In this document: piece by piece, positions 35,839 through 45,120 of the stretch
How positions within the stretch are numbered: the first letter of the stretch is position 1
How the letters are laid out: each line of letters starts with the position of its first letter
Assembly: GCF_900113315.1 (NCBI RefSeq)
Contig: NZ_FOZG01000003.1
Location: 124,001 to 188,000, forward strand
Direction of reading: 5' to 3'
Source of the DNA: Sphingomonas jatrophae
Lineage (GTDB): Bacteria > Pseudomonadota > Alphaproteobacteria > Sphingomonadales > Sphingomonadaceae
Length of the DNA: 64,000 bases
The notes under the pieces: model-generated
Databases searched by the model: none
Told to the model about the DNA's origin: nothing
What the model saw: only the letters and a program-made list of their open reading frames with translations
Translations under genes and position numbers: made by a program

Positions 35839-37100
35839 GCGGCAGGCGCGTTGCGGATCGCAAGCGCGAAGGCGACAACGGCGATGACGCCGGTAACCAC
35901 CCCGACAATGGCCAGTGCCGGGGCGAGATGCCCCTCCCCGCCCATCATCCCGCTCACCCAGGCCACCATCGATGGCGCGATGCCGAAGCCGATCACGCCC
36001 GCAACCGCAATGAACAGGCCGATGCACAGGCCCCGCGCCTCGTTGGGGATCAGCACGGTGAGCGCGACCGAGGTGATCAGGCCGGTCACCGTGCCGCAAA
36101 GGACAAGCACGCCCATCGCGACGGCGAACAGCGGCACCGATCCGGCCACCGGGAACAGAGCCGCAGGGGCACCGATGGCGGCAGCGATCAGCGCGCCGCG
36201 CAGCACGCCGCCCCGCCGGCCGCTGCGTTGGCCCCAGTCGGCAGCGAGCCCTCCAAGGATTGCGCCGCCCAGGCCCGTGCCGAAGATCAGCGCGCCCATC
36301 CAGCCAGCAAACTGATCCGGGCCGAGGCCGTAATGGCGGCCGAGCACCGGCGCTGCCCAGATCAGCGCCGAATTGTCCGCCATGACGACGCTGACCTGCC
36401 CGAGGAACAGCGGCGCAAGAAAGCCGCGCCGCGTCCAGAGTTCGCGCGCGACGATGCCGAGCAGCGCGTTCTGCGTGGCGACTTCGCGCCTTGCCGGTTC
36501 ACGCAGGGTCAGGAGCGGCAGCAGGCAAAGCGCCAGGATCGCCGCCAGCGCCACGTGAACGCCGCGCCAGGCCGGCAGGCCGAAAATCCCGTCGCCCAGC
36601 CCGCCGAACATCGTCCCGACGAGTCCGAACCCAGCCGCCATGCCCAGCGTCTTGCCCAGCGTCACCACCAGCATCGCGCGGCCGCGTTGCGCCGGCTGAC
36701 ACAGGTCCGCCGCCAGGGACAGTGCCGCGGTGAGTGCGCCGGTCGCGCCCGTGCCCGTCATCATGCGGGCGACGAACAGGCTGGCCGCGTCCGGTGCATA
36801 AGCCGTCAGCAGCGTGCCGAGCGTCCACAGCATCGCCAGCGCGAGGAACAGCCGCACCCGGTTCCAGCGATCGACCATGATGCCGACCGGCACCGAGAAC
36901 AGCGCCAGCGGCACCGCGGCGGCAACGCCCTGAACGAGGCCGAGCGTGCGGTCGCTCAGCAGCAGTTCGGCCTTGGCGCTCTCCTGCACCGTGCCGAACG
37001 ATCCCATTGCGGCGAACCCGGCGGCCATGCCGAGCGCGAGGACGCCGAGCGGCCAGGCTACACGACCGAGCGACGGCACAGGTGCGGCGATGCTGGCCAT
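35826..37100 (-). CDS. MFS transporter
   Basis: A 424-residue major facilitator with about 12 hydrophobic segments. Seen: the first-loop motif GIMVDRWNRVRLF (MFS signature A), FVARMMTGTGATGALTAALSLAAD, and a second-half signature ILGGLAADWGQRSGRRGG. Thirteen bases separate it from the FAD-linked oxidase gene, so it probably imports the substrate of that enzyme or a related acid. The precise cargo is unknown. The 3' end overlaps an operator-like repeat. Confidence 0.88.
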   Translation of the reverse strand: MASIAAPVPSLGRVAWPLGVLALGMAAGFAAMGSFGTVQESAKAELLLSDRTLGLVQGVAAAVPLALFSVPVGIMVDRWNRVRLFLALAMLWTLGTLLTAYAPDAASLFVARMMTGTGATGALTAALSLAADLCQPAQRGRAMLVVTLGKTLGMAAGFGLVGTMFGGLGDGIFGLPAWRGVHVALAAILALCLLPLLTLREPARREVATQNALLGIVARELWTRRGFLAPLFLGQVSVVMADNSALIWAAPVLGRHYGLGPDQFAGWMGALIFGTGLGGAILGGLAADWGQRSGRRGGVLRGALIAAAIGAPAALFPVAGSVPLFAVAMGVLVLCGTVTGLITSVALTVLIPNEARGLCIGLFIAVAGVIGFGIAPSMVAWVSGMMGGEGHLAPALAIVGVVTGVIAVVAFALAIRNAPAAPVR

Positions 37101-37113
37101 CAGCGCTGCCCCG

Positions 37114-38514
37114 TCAAAGCGCGAATATCTTGCCGGGGTTGAACAGGTCGCGCGGATCGAGCGCGCGCTTAAGCGTCCGCATGATGTCTACCGCATCGCC
37201 CAGTTCAGCGACGAGCCATTCCTGCTTGCCGATGCCGACGCCATGTTCGCCGGTGCAGGTGCCGTCCATCGCCAGAGCGCGCTCGACCAGGCGCGCGTTG
37301 ATCGCCGAGACCTCTTCCATCTCCTGCGGAGCATTGGGATCGATCGAGAAAATGACGTGGAAATTGCCGTCACCGACATGGCCAAGGATCGTCGCGGGCA
37401 CGCTGGCCTTGGCGAGATCGGCCTGCGTCTCCAGAATGCAATCGGGCAGGCGGCTGATCGGCACGCACACATCGGTCGACCAGCCGACCGCGCCCGGCCG
37501 CATGTTCACCGCGGCATAATAGGCCTCGTGCCGCGCCTTCCACAGGCGCGCGCGCTCTTCCGCCAGGTTGGACCAGGCGAAGTCACCCCCGCCATTGCCC
37601 TGCGCCAGCGCCTCGACGGTGGCGATCTGTTCCGCCACGCCGGCGGGCGAGCCGTGGAACTCGAAGAACAGCGTGGTCACCTCCGGAAGCGCAAGCTTCG
37701 ACCAGCGGTTGACCGCGCGGATCTGCATGGCGTCGAGGATTTCGACGCGGGCCAGCGGAACGCCGAGCTGGATCGACTGGACGACCGTATCCACCGCCCC
37801 CTGCAGGCTCTCGAACCCGCAGACGGCGGACGAGATCTGCTCAGGGATAGGGTGCAACCGAAGCGTCACCTCGGTGATGATGCCGAGCGTACCCTCCGAG
37901 CCCACGAACAGCCGGGTGAGATCGTAACCGGCGGCGGACTTGCGCGCCCGACGGCTGGTACGGATCACCTTGGCGTCCGGCGTCACCACGGTGAGCGACA
38001 GCACCGCCTCGCGCATCGTGCCATAGCGGACCGCGTTGGTGCCGCTCGCCCGCGTCGACGCCATGCCGCCGATCGTCGCGTTCGCACCGGGATCGATCGG
38101 GAAGAACAAGCCGGAATCGCGCAGGTGGAGGTTCAGCTCCTCGCGCCGGACGCCCGCCTGCACGGTGCAGTCGAAATCCTCGGCATTGACCGTGAGGATC
38201 GCGTTCATCTCCGACAGATCGACGCTCACGCCGCCGCGGACGGGCAGCGTATTGCCTTCGATCGATGTGCCCGCGCCGAACGGGATGATCGGCACGTTCG
38301 CTTCGGTGCACAGGCGCACCAGATCGACGACATCCTCGGTCGAGCGGGCAAAGACCACTGCATCGGGCAGCGCCGTCGGAAAGTGCGTTTCCGAGCGGCC
38401 ATGCTGCTCGCGCATCGCCTCGGTCAGGTGCAGCTGCGACCCGAACCGCGCCTTCAGGCTCTCGAGAAATGCGGGGTCGAGCGGCGCGCGCGGCGGCAGG
38501 GGAGCATGGTGCAT
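37114..38514 (-). CDS. FAD-linked D-2-hydroxyacid (D-lactate/glycolate type) oxidase
   Basis: A 466-residue member of the GlcD/D-lactate dehydrogenase (LDHD) family. Seen: the FAD-binding PCMH fold with PIIPFGAGTSIEGNTLPV and GANATIGGMASTRASGTNAVRYGTM (20-residue core motif around 140-160), LFVGSEGTLGIITEVTL, and a C-terminal domain with GHVGDGNFHV and GTCTGEHGVGIGK, the metal- and substrate-binding signatures. It oxidises a D-2-hydroxy acid to a 2-oxo acid. The ATG at 38514 is chosen because family sequence starts right after it. It lies between the TonB receptor and MFS genes in one operon. Confidence 0.9.
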   Translation of the reverse strand: MHHAPLPPRAPLDPAFLESLKARFGSQLHLTEAMREQHGRSETHFPTALPDAVVFARSTEDVVDLVRLCTEANVPIIPFGAGTSIEGNTLPVRGGVSVDLSEMNAILTVNAEDFDCTVQAGVRREELNLHLRDSGLFFPIDPGANATIGGMASTRASGTNAVRYGTMREAVLSLTVVTPDAKVIRTSRRARKSAAGYDLTRLFVGSEGTLGIITEVTLRLHPIPEQISSAVCGFESLQGAVDTVVQSIQLGVPLARVEILDAMQIRAVNRWSKLALPEVTTLFFEFHGSPAGVAEQIATVEALAQGNGGGDFAWSNLAEERARLWKARHEAYYAAVNMRPGAVGWSTDVCVPISRLPDCILETQADLAKASVPATILGHVGDGNFHVIFSIDPNAPQEMEEVSAINARLVERALAMDGTCTGEHGVGIGKQEWLVAELGDAVDIMRTLKRALDPRDLFNPGKIFAL

Positions 38515-38564
38515 GGTGGATCGTCCTGAAGCCGCGGGGCCGCGGCCCCGCATTCTGCCGTCGA

Positions 38565-40730
38565 CTAGAAGCGGAGCGCCGCGCGAACGCCGTAGCGCCG
38601 CAGATCGCCGATGATGCCGAGATCGGTGGCAGGCGCGCCGGGGAAGTTGATCCCGGCAAGCTGCAACGTCGTCTTCTCGATATAGGATTCGAAATACTTC
38701 TTCTTGAAGATGTTGTTGACGAACGCGCTCAGCTCCAGCGGCCCGGTGCGGTAGACGATCGAGCTGTTCGCCAGCACATAGCCCTTGAGCAAGGTCGGCG
38801 TGTTTTCGTTCAACGTCGCGGCCAGCCGCTTGCCCTTGCCCGTCGCGCCCACGTTGAACGTCAGCGAGCGCTTGTCGCCGAGCGGGATCGTGTAATCGCT
38901 GTTGATGTTGCCGAACACGTCCGGCTGGAAGGTCAGCCGATCGGAGGACAGCAGGCGGCCGGTGATTGCGGTGTAGGGGCTGGTATCGGTCAGGCGCGCA
39001 TGCATCACGGTCAGACCGCCGCTGATCGTCCAGTTCTGCACCGGCTTGACGAACCCCTCGATCTCGATGCCGTAGCTCTCGACGTCGCCGGCATTGAGAT
39101 CGACGGTGACGAGGCCACCGGCCGACGACGGCGCAACCGAGTTGAGGCCGATGTAATTCTTGTAATCGTTGTAGAACAGCGCCGTCGACAGGGAGAAGCG
39201 CCGGTCGGCGGAGGCGAACTTGGCGCCCACTTCATACGCCCAAGCGGAATCGCCCTTGTAGGTGCGCACCGGCGCGGTCGGCGCGTTGAAGCCGCCGCCG
39301 CGATAGCCACGCGATACAGAGGCATAGGTCATGAACTCGCGATCCCAGTGGCGCGTCACCGTGATGCGCGGCTCCCACTGGTTGGACTTGAGCTTGGCCT
39401 CGGGAACGGGCGCGCCGCCAACGGTGCCTTTGGCGCTGCGGTCCTCATGGTCGTAGCGGAGACCCAGTGCGACTTCATAGTCGCTGTTCGGCTTCCAGAA
39501 GATCGTGCCGAAGGCGGCATAGGTGTCCGCTTCGGTCGCGCTGGTCTGCGGCACGCTGCGCGCAAGCGGCACGATGGTCGTCGTGCTCGCCGCGTCGAAC
39601 GTCTCGTTGCTGTAGAACAGGCCGAACAGCGAGGAGATCGTGTCCGTCCACTTGCTGTCCAGCCGCGCCTCGGCGGTGCGGGTGCGCAGCGTATCGCCGC
39701 CGGTCGAGCGGACGAAATTGATCGGGCCGAAATCGCCCTCGCCATCCGCTGTCTCGCTGGTGCGCTCGTTATAAGCGCCGACGAGGGTGAGCGTGTGATC
39801 GCCGAGATCCTGCTCAAGCCGGGCGTTTGCATCCTTGTAGCGGAAGCGGACGGTGTTGGGCGTGTTGAACTGGACGTTTCGCGAGTAATCGGTCGGCCCG
39901 GCGACGCGCGCATAAGGCGTGTTGACGCCCTTCACCCAATCATACGCGCCCTTGATCGTCAGCCGCGTCGTCTCACCCGGTGTGAAGCGGATCGTCGCGT
40001 TGACCGAGTCCGAGTTGAACGGATTGGCATTGCCGCCGATCACCGTGTTGCGCAGGAATCCGTCCTGCTGACGGTGTGACGCGGCGACGCGGACGGCGAG
40101 CACATCCTTGACGATCGGCCCGCCGACCGAACCCGACACTAGCCAGCTGTCGTCCGGCCCCGCATAGCTGCCGATCAGCCGCACTTCGAGATCGTTGCCC
40201 GGCTGCCGGGTAATGACGTTGATCGCGCCACCCAGCGTGTTCTTGCCGTATAGCGTGCCCTGCGGGCCGCGCAGCACCTCAATCCGCTCCACATCCAGCA
40301 GCGGGTTGTTCAGATAGGAGGTGTTCGGCTGGTAGACGCCGTCGATGAACAGGCCGACACCCGGCTGGACGGTCTGGACGAGCGTGACGCCGACACCGCG
40401 AATGGCGACGAAGGCGCGTCCGGTGCCGTCCGAATTGATATTGAGGCCCGGCGTCAGCGAGGCGGCCTCGCGCACCGAATTGATGCCGCGATTTTCCAGC
40501 ACGGTGCCGGTGATCGCGGTCGCGGCGATCGGCACGTCGAGCAGGGTTTCCTCGCGCTTGCGCGCGGTGACGACGATCTCGCCCGTATCGAGCGTGGCGG
40601 CGGCGGCCTCCGCCTGCGTCTGCTGAGGTGAATCCTGGCCGGTCGCCTCGGCTGCGCGCTGATCCGTCTGGGCGTAAGCGGGAACGGCCAGCGCGAAAGC
40701 AGCGGTGGACGCGAGCAGAGCAAGACGCAT
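38565..40730 (-). CDS. TonB-dependent outer membrane receptor
   Basis: A 721-residue receptor with signal peptide (LALLASTAAFALAVPAYAQ), a plug domain (GEIVVTARKREETLLDVP, a TonB box-like start; INSVREAASLTPGLNI; VERIEVLRGPQGTLYGKNTLGGAINVIT) and a beta barrel ending in Phe (RYGVRAALRF). The sequence type is the sphingomonad/Caulobacter receptor class used for organic substrates rather than a clear siderophore receptor. ATG 40730 has an AGGAGAGG ribosome site. Two operator-like repeats lie 38-81 bases upstream. Confidence 0.93.
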   Translation of the reverse strand: MRLALLASTAAFALAVPAYAQTDQRAAEATGQDSPQQTQAEAAAATLDTGEIVVTARKREETLLDVPIAATAITGTVLENRGINSVREAASLTPGLNINSDGTGRAFVAIRGVGVTLVQTVQPGVGLFIDGVYQPNTSYLNNPLLDVERIEVLRGPQGTLYGKNTLGGAINVITRQPGNDLEVRLIGSYAGPDDSWLVSGSVGGPIVKDVLAVRVAASHRQQDGFLRNTVIGGNANPFNSDSVNATIRFTPGETTRLTIKGAYDWVKGVNTPYARVAGPTDYSRNVQFNTPNTVRFRYKDANARLEQDLGDHTLTLVGAYNERTSETADGEGDFGPINFVRSTGGDTLRTRTAEARLDSKWTDTISSLFGLFYSNETFDAASTTTIVPLARSVPQTSATEADTYAAFGTIFWKPNSDYEVALGLRYDHEDRSAKGTVGGAPVPEAKLKSNQWEPRITVTRHWDREFMTYASVSRGYRGGGFNAPTAPVRTYKGDSAWAYEVGAKFASADRRFSLSTALFYNDYKNYIGLNSVAPSSAGGLVTVDLNAGDVESYGIEIEGFVKPVQNWTISGGLTVMHARLTDTSPYTAITGRLLSSDRLTFQPDVFGNINSDYTIPLGDKRSLTFNVGATGKGKRLAATLNENTPTLLKGYVLANSSIVYRTGPLELSAFVNNIFKKKYFESYIEKTTLQLAGINFPGAPATDLGIIGDLRRYGVRAALRF

Positions 40731-40767
40731 GCGGAAAGCCTCTCCTGAACCAGTGGATCGACGGTCC

Positions 40768-40782
40768 ACCTGTCAGAAAGGT
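40768..40782. promoter_or_regulatory. Operator-like repeat copy 3
   Basis: Plus strand ACCTGTCAGAAAGGT, ACCT/AGGT arms around a 7-base centre, 38 bases before the TonB receptor ATG (minus strand). It belongs to the four-copy set. Confidence 0.6.
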
Positions 40783-40796
40783 CTAGCTGCTTAATG

Positions 40797-40811
40797 ACCT
40801 GTCAGAAAGGT
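40797..40811. promoter_or_regulatory. Operator-like repeat copy 4
   Basis: Identical 15-mer to copy 3, 29 bases away; here the palindrome extends to GACCT/AGGTC (40796-40812). It lies between the SDR stop and the TonB receptor start. Confidence 0.6.
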
Positions 40812-40853
40812 CGCTTGCTTTGCCGAGCGGATCGCCTGCTTGGCCGATCCGCA

Positions 40854-41615
40854 TCACCAGCAGCTATAGCCGCCGTCCGCCAGCACGATGCTGCCCGTCA
40901 TCAGGCTGGCCGCGTCGGAGGCGAGGAACAGCACCACGCTCGCCACCTCTTCCGGCTCGCCGAGGCGCCCCTGCGGCGTGCCGTCGATCCAGCGGCGATA
41001 CATTTCCGACGTCTTGTCGGCGAAGGCGTTGAGCGGCGTGGTGATATAAGTCGGCGCCACCGCATTCACCCGAACGCCGCGATCCGCCCATTCGGCGGCA
41101 AGGCTGCGGGTGAGCTGGTGCACCGCCGCCTTGGACGCATTGTAATAGCTTTGCGGCTGCGGCCGGTTGACGATGAAGCCGGACATCGAGCCGATATTGA
41201 CGATGCTCCCCCGCCCCGCCGCCAGCATGTGCCGGCCGAAGGCGCGCGCGCACCAGAAGGTGCCGTTCAGATTGACGTCGAGCACGTTAAGCCAATGCTC
41301 GTCCGCCACGTCCTCCGCCGCCGTCTCGCTCCGCGCGATGCCGGCATTGTTCACCAGGATGTCCTGCGCGCCCAGCCGGTCCGCCGCTTCGGTAACCGCG
41401 GCGGAGTCGGTCACGTCGAGGACCAGACCATCAATGGCATGCCCCTTGCCGCGCAACTCGGCCAGCCCACGCTCCAGCAGATCCGCGTCGCGATCGCCGA
41501 TCGTCACGCGCGCACCTGCCTCCGCCAGCGCATCGGCACAGGCGAGGCCGATCCCCTGCCCGCCACCGGTGACGAAGGCGGTGCGGCCATCCAGCCGAAA
41601 GCGGTCGAGATACAT
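40854..41615 (-). CDS. Short-chain dehydrogenase/reductase (FabG-like)
   Basis: A 253-residue classical SDR: TGGGQGIGLACADAL cofactor loop, DILVNNAGIA, catalytic Ser in NIGSMSGF, YYNASK, and the typical end GSIVLADGGYSCW. The ATG at 41615 has a GGAGG ribosome site. It follows the esterase gene by 11 bp, so an alcohol or keto group freed by the esterase is a plausible substrate; this is inference. Operator-like repeats stand after its stop, before the TonB receptor. Confidence 0.9.
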   Translation of the reverse strand: MYLDRFRLDGRTAFVTGGGQGIGLACADALAEAGARVTIGDRDADLLERGLAELRGKGHAIDGLVLDVTDSAAVTEAADRLGAQDILVNNAGIARSETAAEDVADEHWLNVLDVNLNGTFWCARAFGRHMLAAGRGSIVNIGSMSGFIVNRPQPQSYYNASKAAVHQLTRSLAAEWADRGVRVNAVAPTYITTPLNAFADKTSEMYRRWIDGTPQGRLGEPEEVASVVLFLASDAASLMTGSIVLADGGYSCW

Positions 41616-41626
41616 GGGTTCCTCCG

Positions 41627-43123
41627 TCAGGGCAGGAAACGGGCGGCGGGCATTGGCGGCTCCTCCACCGTGCGGTCTGCGGCGAGCTGGTGGACGTTGC
41701 GCTTCTCGCGCGTGAACTCCGGCCAGGGCAGCGTGCCATCGGTGGCGAAACGCACCCACAGAGCGTGGATGCGGTCCGCCAGCGCCTGCGGCGGTGCCTC
41801 GCCGCACAGTCCCTCCGGGCCCGTCACGGTAGCGAGGCTGTCGAACACGAACGGCAGCTCCATGCCGTGCGCCGCGCCGAGCCCGCCCTCATAGCGCGGG
41901 CTGCGCCACTCGAACTCGTACATCCAGGTGCGCCCGCGATGCTCCTCGGCGAAGCGGCGCGCGGGCCAGCGGAAGACGAGATCGCTGAGCGCGCGGACCA
42001 GAACCTCTCCCGGTCTGTCGCGCCCGAGCCCATAAGCCTTGAGCACGCGCCACGCGCGCGGCTGCGAGCGGCGCAGGATCAGCCAGGCGAGCAGCCACCC
42101 AACCTTCGGCAGCACCCCGGTGGGCACGAAGTAAAGGTTCATCTCCTCGGCATTGCTGCCGATCAGGACGTCGATATCGGAGCCGGCGCCCTGCTTCAGC
42201 GCCTCCAGCGGCGGCTGCGGCAGCACATCGTCGCCGTGGACAGGGATGAAGCGGCTGATGCCGAACACCGGCTCACGTCCGTCGGCATCGCGCAGATCCA
42301 GCCGGGTGGTGGGCAGCGACACCTTTTCCAGCGCGTCGAGTGCGTCGCCCGGCACGACGCTAGCAAAGCCCGCGCGGGTCGGCGCGATGCCGAGCAGCTT
42401 GGCGACCTTGCGGACCAGCCGCTGCGCGACCGGGATGTCGCGCGTCATGGCGCCGTGGCCGCTCTGGATGATGACGCGGCGGAACAGCCCTTTGGCGAGC
42501 GGGGAGGTGACGAGATCCGCGATCGCCATCGCGCCGGCGGATTCGCCGAAGACGGTGATGTTGTCAGGATCGCCGCCGAGTTCGGCGGCGTGGCCGCGCA
42601 CCCACGTCAGCGCCGCGATCATATCGCGCAGGCCGAGATTCGTCGGCACGCCGGGGATCGGCAGGAATCCTTCGACGCCCAGCCGGTAAGCGACCGAGAC
42701 GAAGATCACGCCATCACGCGCGAAGCTGCTGCCGGCCTGCACCGAGGCGTCCTTCGCGCCGACCACGAAGCCACCGCCGTGGATGAACACCATGATCGGC
42801 CGCCCGCCCGGCGCATCTGCCGGGCGGATGACATCCAGCACCAGATAATCGTCGCCCTCGCGCCAGCCCGGACCGATCAGGGGGGCGACGTCCAGACCCG
42901 GGACCGCCTTGGTCCGCTGTGGCGCGGTCGGCCCCGGCTGCGTGCCTTCGCGCACACCGACGTTGCCCTCCGCCGGCACCGGCGGCTCGAAACGCCGCGC
43001 ACCGACCGGCGGCATGGCATAGGGAATGGCGTTGAACCGCTCCACGCCGCCTGTCCGGATGCCCTGCACCGGGCCGCTGCGCAGCATCAGGGTGGCGGGG
43101 GCAGTCTCGCTGTCGATGGTCAT
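41627..43123 (-). CDS. Type-B carboxylesterase/lipase
   Basis: A 498-residue carboxylesterase of the cholinesterase/para-nitrobenzyl esterase family. Seen: FNAIPYAMPPVGARRFEPP at the start, the oxyanion region VFIHGGGFVVGA, the nucleophile elbow GESAGAM, and a late AAHGMELPFVF with the catalytic His. It has no signal peptide, so it acts in the cytoplasm after uptake. It is the first gene of the minus-strand catabolic cluster. Confidence 0.9.
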   Translation of the reverse strand: MTIDSETAPATLMLRSGPVQGIRTGGVERFNAIPYAMPPVGARRFEPPVPAEGNVGVREGTQPGPTAPQRTKAVPGLDVAPLIGPGWREGDDYLVLDVIRPADAPGGRPIMVFIHGGGFVVGAKDASVQAGSSFARDGVIFVSVAYRLGVEGFLPIPGVPTNLGLRDMIAALTWVRGHAAELGGDPDNITVFGESAGAMAIADLVTSPLAKGLFRRVIIQSGHGAMTRDIPVAQRLVRKVAKLLGIAPTRAGFASVVPGDALDALEKVSLPTTRLDLRDADGREPVFGISRFIPVHGDDVLPQPPLEALKQGAGSDIDVLIGSNAEEMNLYFVPTGVLPKVGWLLAWLILRRSQPRAWRVLKAYGLGRDRPGEVLVRALSDLVFRWPARRFAEEHRGRTWMYEFEWRSPRYEGGLGAAHGMELPFVFDSLATVTGPEGLCGEAPPQALADRIHALWVRFATDGTLPWPEFTREKRNVHQLAADRTVEEPPMPAARFLP

Positions 43124-43281
43124 TGCATGGCTCTACCATGCCGGCCCGGGCGCGAACGAACCGTCTCTATGCTGATCGGCAGCGACGCATTGCCGCAGGC
43201 GCGCTGTCCGCATTTTCCGCAGAACGTTAGCCTTTGCGGAAGACTCGGCCCTTATGTCTCGCCAGCGGAGACACGGTTGAA

Positions 43282-45060
43282 ATGCAGCTTTATGACGAAG
43301 AGACCCGGCTGGAAGCGCTGTACCGGCTGAACCTGCTGGACACCGCGCCGAGCGAGAGCTTCGACCGGATCACGCGCATGGCGAGCCAGATTTTCGATCT
43401 GCCCATCGCCGCCGTCTCGCTGACCGATCGAGACCGGCAATGGTTCAAGTCGCGCATCGGCGTCGATCATCAGTCGATCCCGCGGGACAAGGCGCCCTGC
43501 GCGCAGGTCGCCGAGACAGCGTCGACCTTGCTCATCCCGGATCTTCAGGCGGATAGCTGCTACAGCAGCAGCCTGCTCGCGGAACAGGGCGTGCGCTTCT
43601 ATGCCGGCGTCTCGCTCACCACGCGCGACGGTCACAGCCTCGGCGCGCTCTGCGTGCTCGGCATGGTGCCGCGCGACGCCTCCGAGCGGGAGATGGCGGC
43701 CCTCGACGATCTGGGCAAGATGGTCATGTCGCAGATCGAGCTGCAACATGCCGTCGGCCGGCTCGATCCCTTGAGCGGGCTGCCCAACCGCACCCAGTTC
43801 CTCGACGATCTGGCGGATCTCGGCCGGGAGCGGCCGGGCGAGCGGCGGCTGGCAGCGCTGGTCGATCTCGCCCGCCACGAACAGGTGAGCAACAGCCTGC
43901 GCGTGCTGGGGGCCGATTATCTCGACCGGATCGTGCGACATGCTGCGGATGCCATTTCCGGCGCGCTCGGGCGCGGACGGACAGCGTATCATGTCGCCGC
44001 CACGCAGTTCGCCTTCATCGCGCCGCCCGGTGTGCACGAAGACGATTATGTCGCGACGGTGCAGCAGGTGTTCAACCGGCTGCGCGAAGCATCCAAGGAC
44101 CGGTTCGCCATGTCGGCGAGCCTTGGCCTGACCCCGTTCATCGCCGGCGTGACCCAGCCCGCGACCGTGCTCAGGACAGCGCACAGCGCGGCGCAGGAGG
44201 CGCGTTCCTCCCCGACGATGCTCAGCGTCTATTCGGCCGCGGCCGATATCGCGCACCAGCGTCGCTTCCGCCTGCTGAACGATTTCGCCAGCGCACTGGA
44301 ACAGGAGGGGCAGCTATCGCTCGTCTTCCAGCCGCGGGTCGATCTGGAGACGGGACGATGCATCGGGGCGGAGGCACTGCTGCGCTGGCAGCATCCGGAG
44401 CTTGGCGCAATATCGCCGGCCGAGTTCATCCCGACCGTTGAACAGACCACGCTCGCAGGCCCATTGACCAGGTGGGTGCTGGATATGGCGCTCGCTCAGG
44501 CGGCCCGGTGGCGCGCAGCGGGGCTCGACCTGCGCGTGTCCGTCAACATCTCGGCCGCCAATCTCGAGGATGCGGGCTTTGCGCAGCAAGTGCAGCTGCA
44601 GATCCTGAAGCATCGCACCCGGCCGGAGTGGCTGGAACTGGAGGTGACCGAAAGCGCGGTGATGGGCAATATGGCGCAAGCCTCGGATCTGCTCGGCACG
44701 CTGGTGGAGGGCGGCGTGCATGTCGCGATCGACGATTTCGGCACGGGGCATAGCAGCCTCGCCTATCTGCAGAAGCTGCCGGGCCGGATCCTGAAGATCG
44801 ATCAGGCCTTCATCCGCGACGTGACCCGCGGCGAACGCGAGCAGACCCTCGTCCGCTCAATGGTCTCGCTTGCCCATGATCTCGGCTACCGTGTCGTGGC
44901 AGAGGGGATCGAGACGGCCGAAGCGCGGGACTGGCTGGTCGCGCATGGCTGCGACGAGGGACAGGGCTATTTTCTCGGGCGGCCGATGAGCGCGGAGGCG
45001 TTCGACACCTGGCTGACGGCAACCCTGGCGGAGTCGAACGAGGTACAGGCGGCCGCCTGA
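43282..45060 (+). CDS. GAF-GGDEF-EAL protein, probable c-di-GMP phosphodiesterase
   Basis: A 592-residue signalling protein. Residues about 1-165 are a GAF domain (ESFDRITRMASQIFDLPIAAVSL, RDKAPCAQV). A GGDEF-like domain follows (LDPLSGLPNRTQFLDDL), but the GGDEF signature itself is replaced by VAATQFAF, so cyclase activity is unlikely. The EAL domain (about 330-575) has an intact EALLRW, VSVNISAANL, ELEVTES, AIDDFGTGHSSL and EGIET, as needed for c-di-GMP hydrolysis. The ATG at 43282 is preferred over a TTG sixteen codons earlier. It is divergent from the esterase gene. Confidence 0.9.
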   Translation: MQLYDEETRLEALYRLNLLDTAPSESFDRITRMASQIFDLPIAAVSLTDRDRQWFKSRIGVDHQSIPRDKAPCAQVAETASTLLIPDLQADSCYSSSLLAEQGVRFYAGVSLTTRDGHSLGALCVLGMVPRDASEREMAALDDLGKMVMSQIELQHAVGRLDPLSGLPNRTQFLDDLADLGRERPGERRLAALVDLARHEQVSNSLRVLGADYLDRIVRHAADAISGALGRGRTAYHVAATQFAFIAPPGVHEDDYVATVQQVFNRLREASKDRFAMSASLGLTPFIAGVTQPATVLRTAHSAAQEARSSPTMLSVYSAAADIAHQRRFRLLNDFASALEQEGQLSLVFQPRVDLETGRCIGAEALLRWQHPELGAISPAEFIPTVEQTTLAGPLTRWVLDMALAQAARWRAAGLDLRVSVNISAANLEDAGFAQQVQLQILKHRTRPEWLELEVTESAVMGNMAQASDLLGTLVEGGVHVAIDDFGTGHSSLAYLQKLPGRILKIDQAFIRDVTRGEREQTLVRSMVSLAHDLGYRVVAEGIETAEARDWLVAHGCDEGQGYFLGRPMSAEAFDTWLTATLAESNEVQAAA

Positions 45061-45120
45061 TCGGCCGCGCGCGAACCTCTTGCGCACCAGCAACGTTTGG
45101 CCTCCCGAAGGAGCAGGCCC

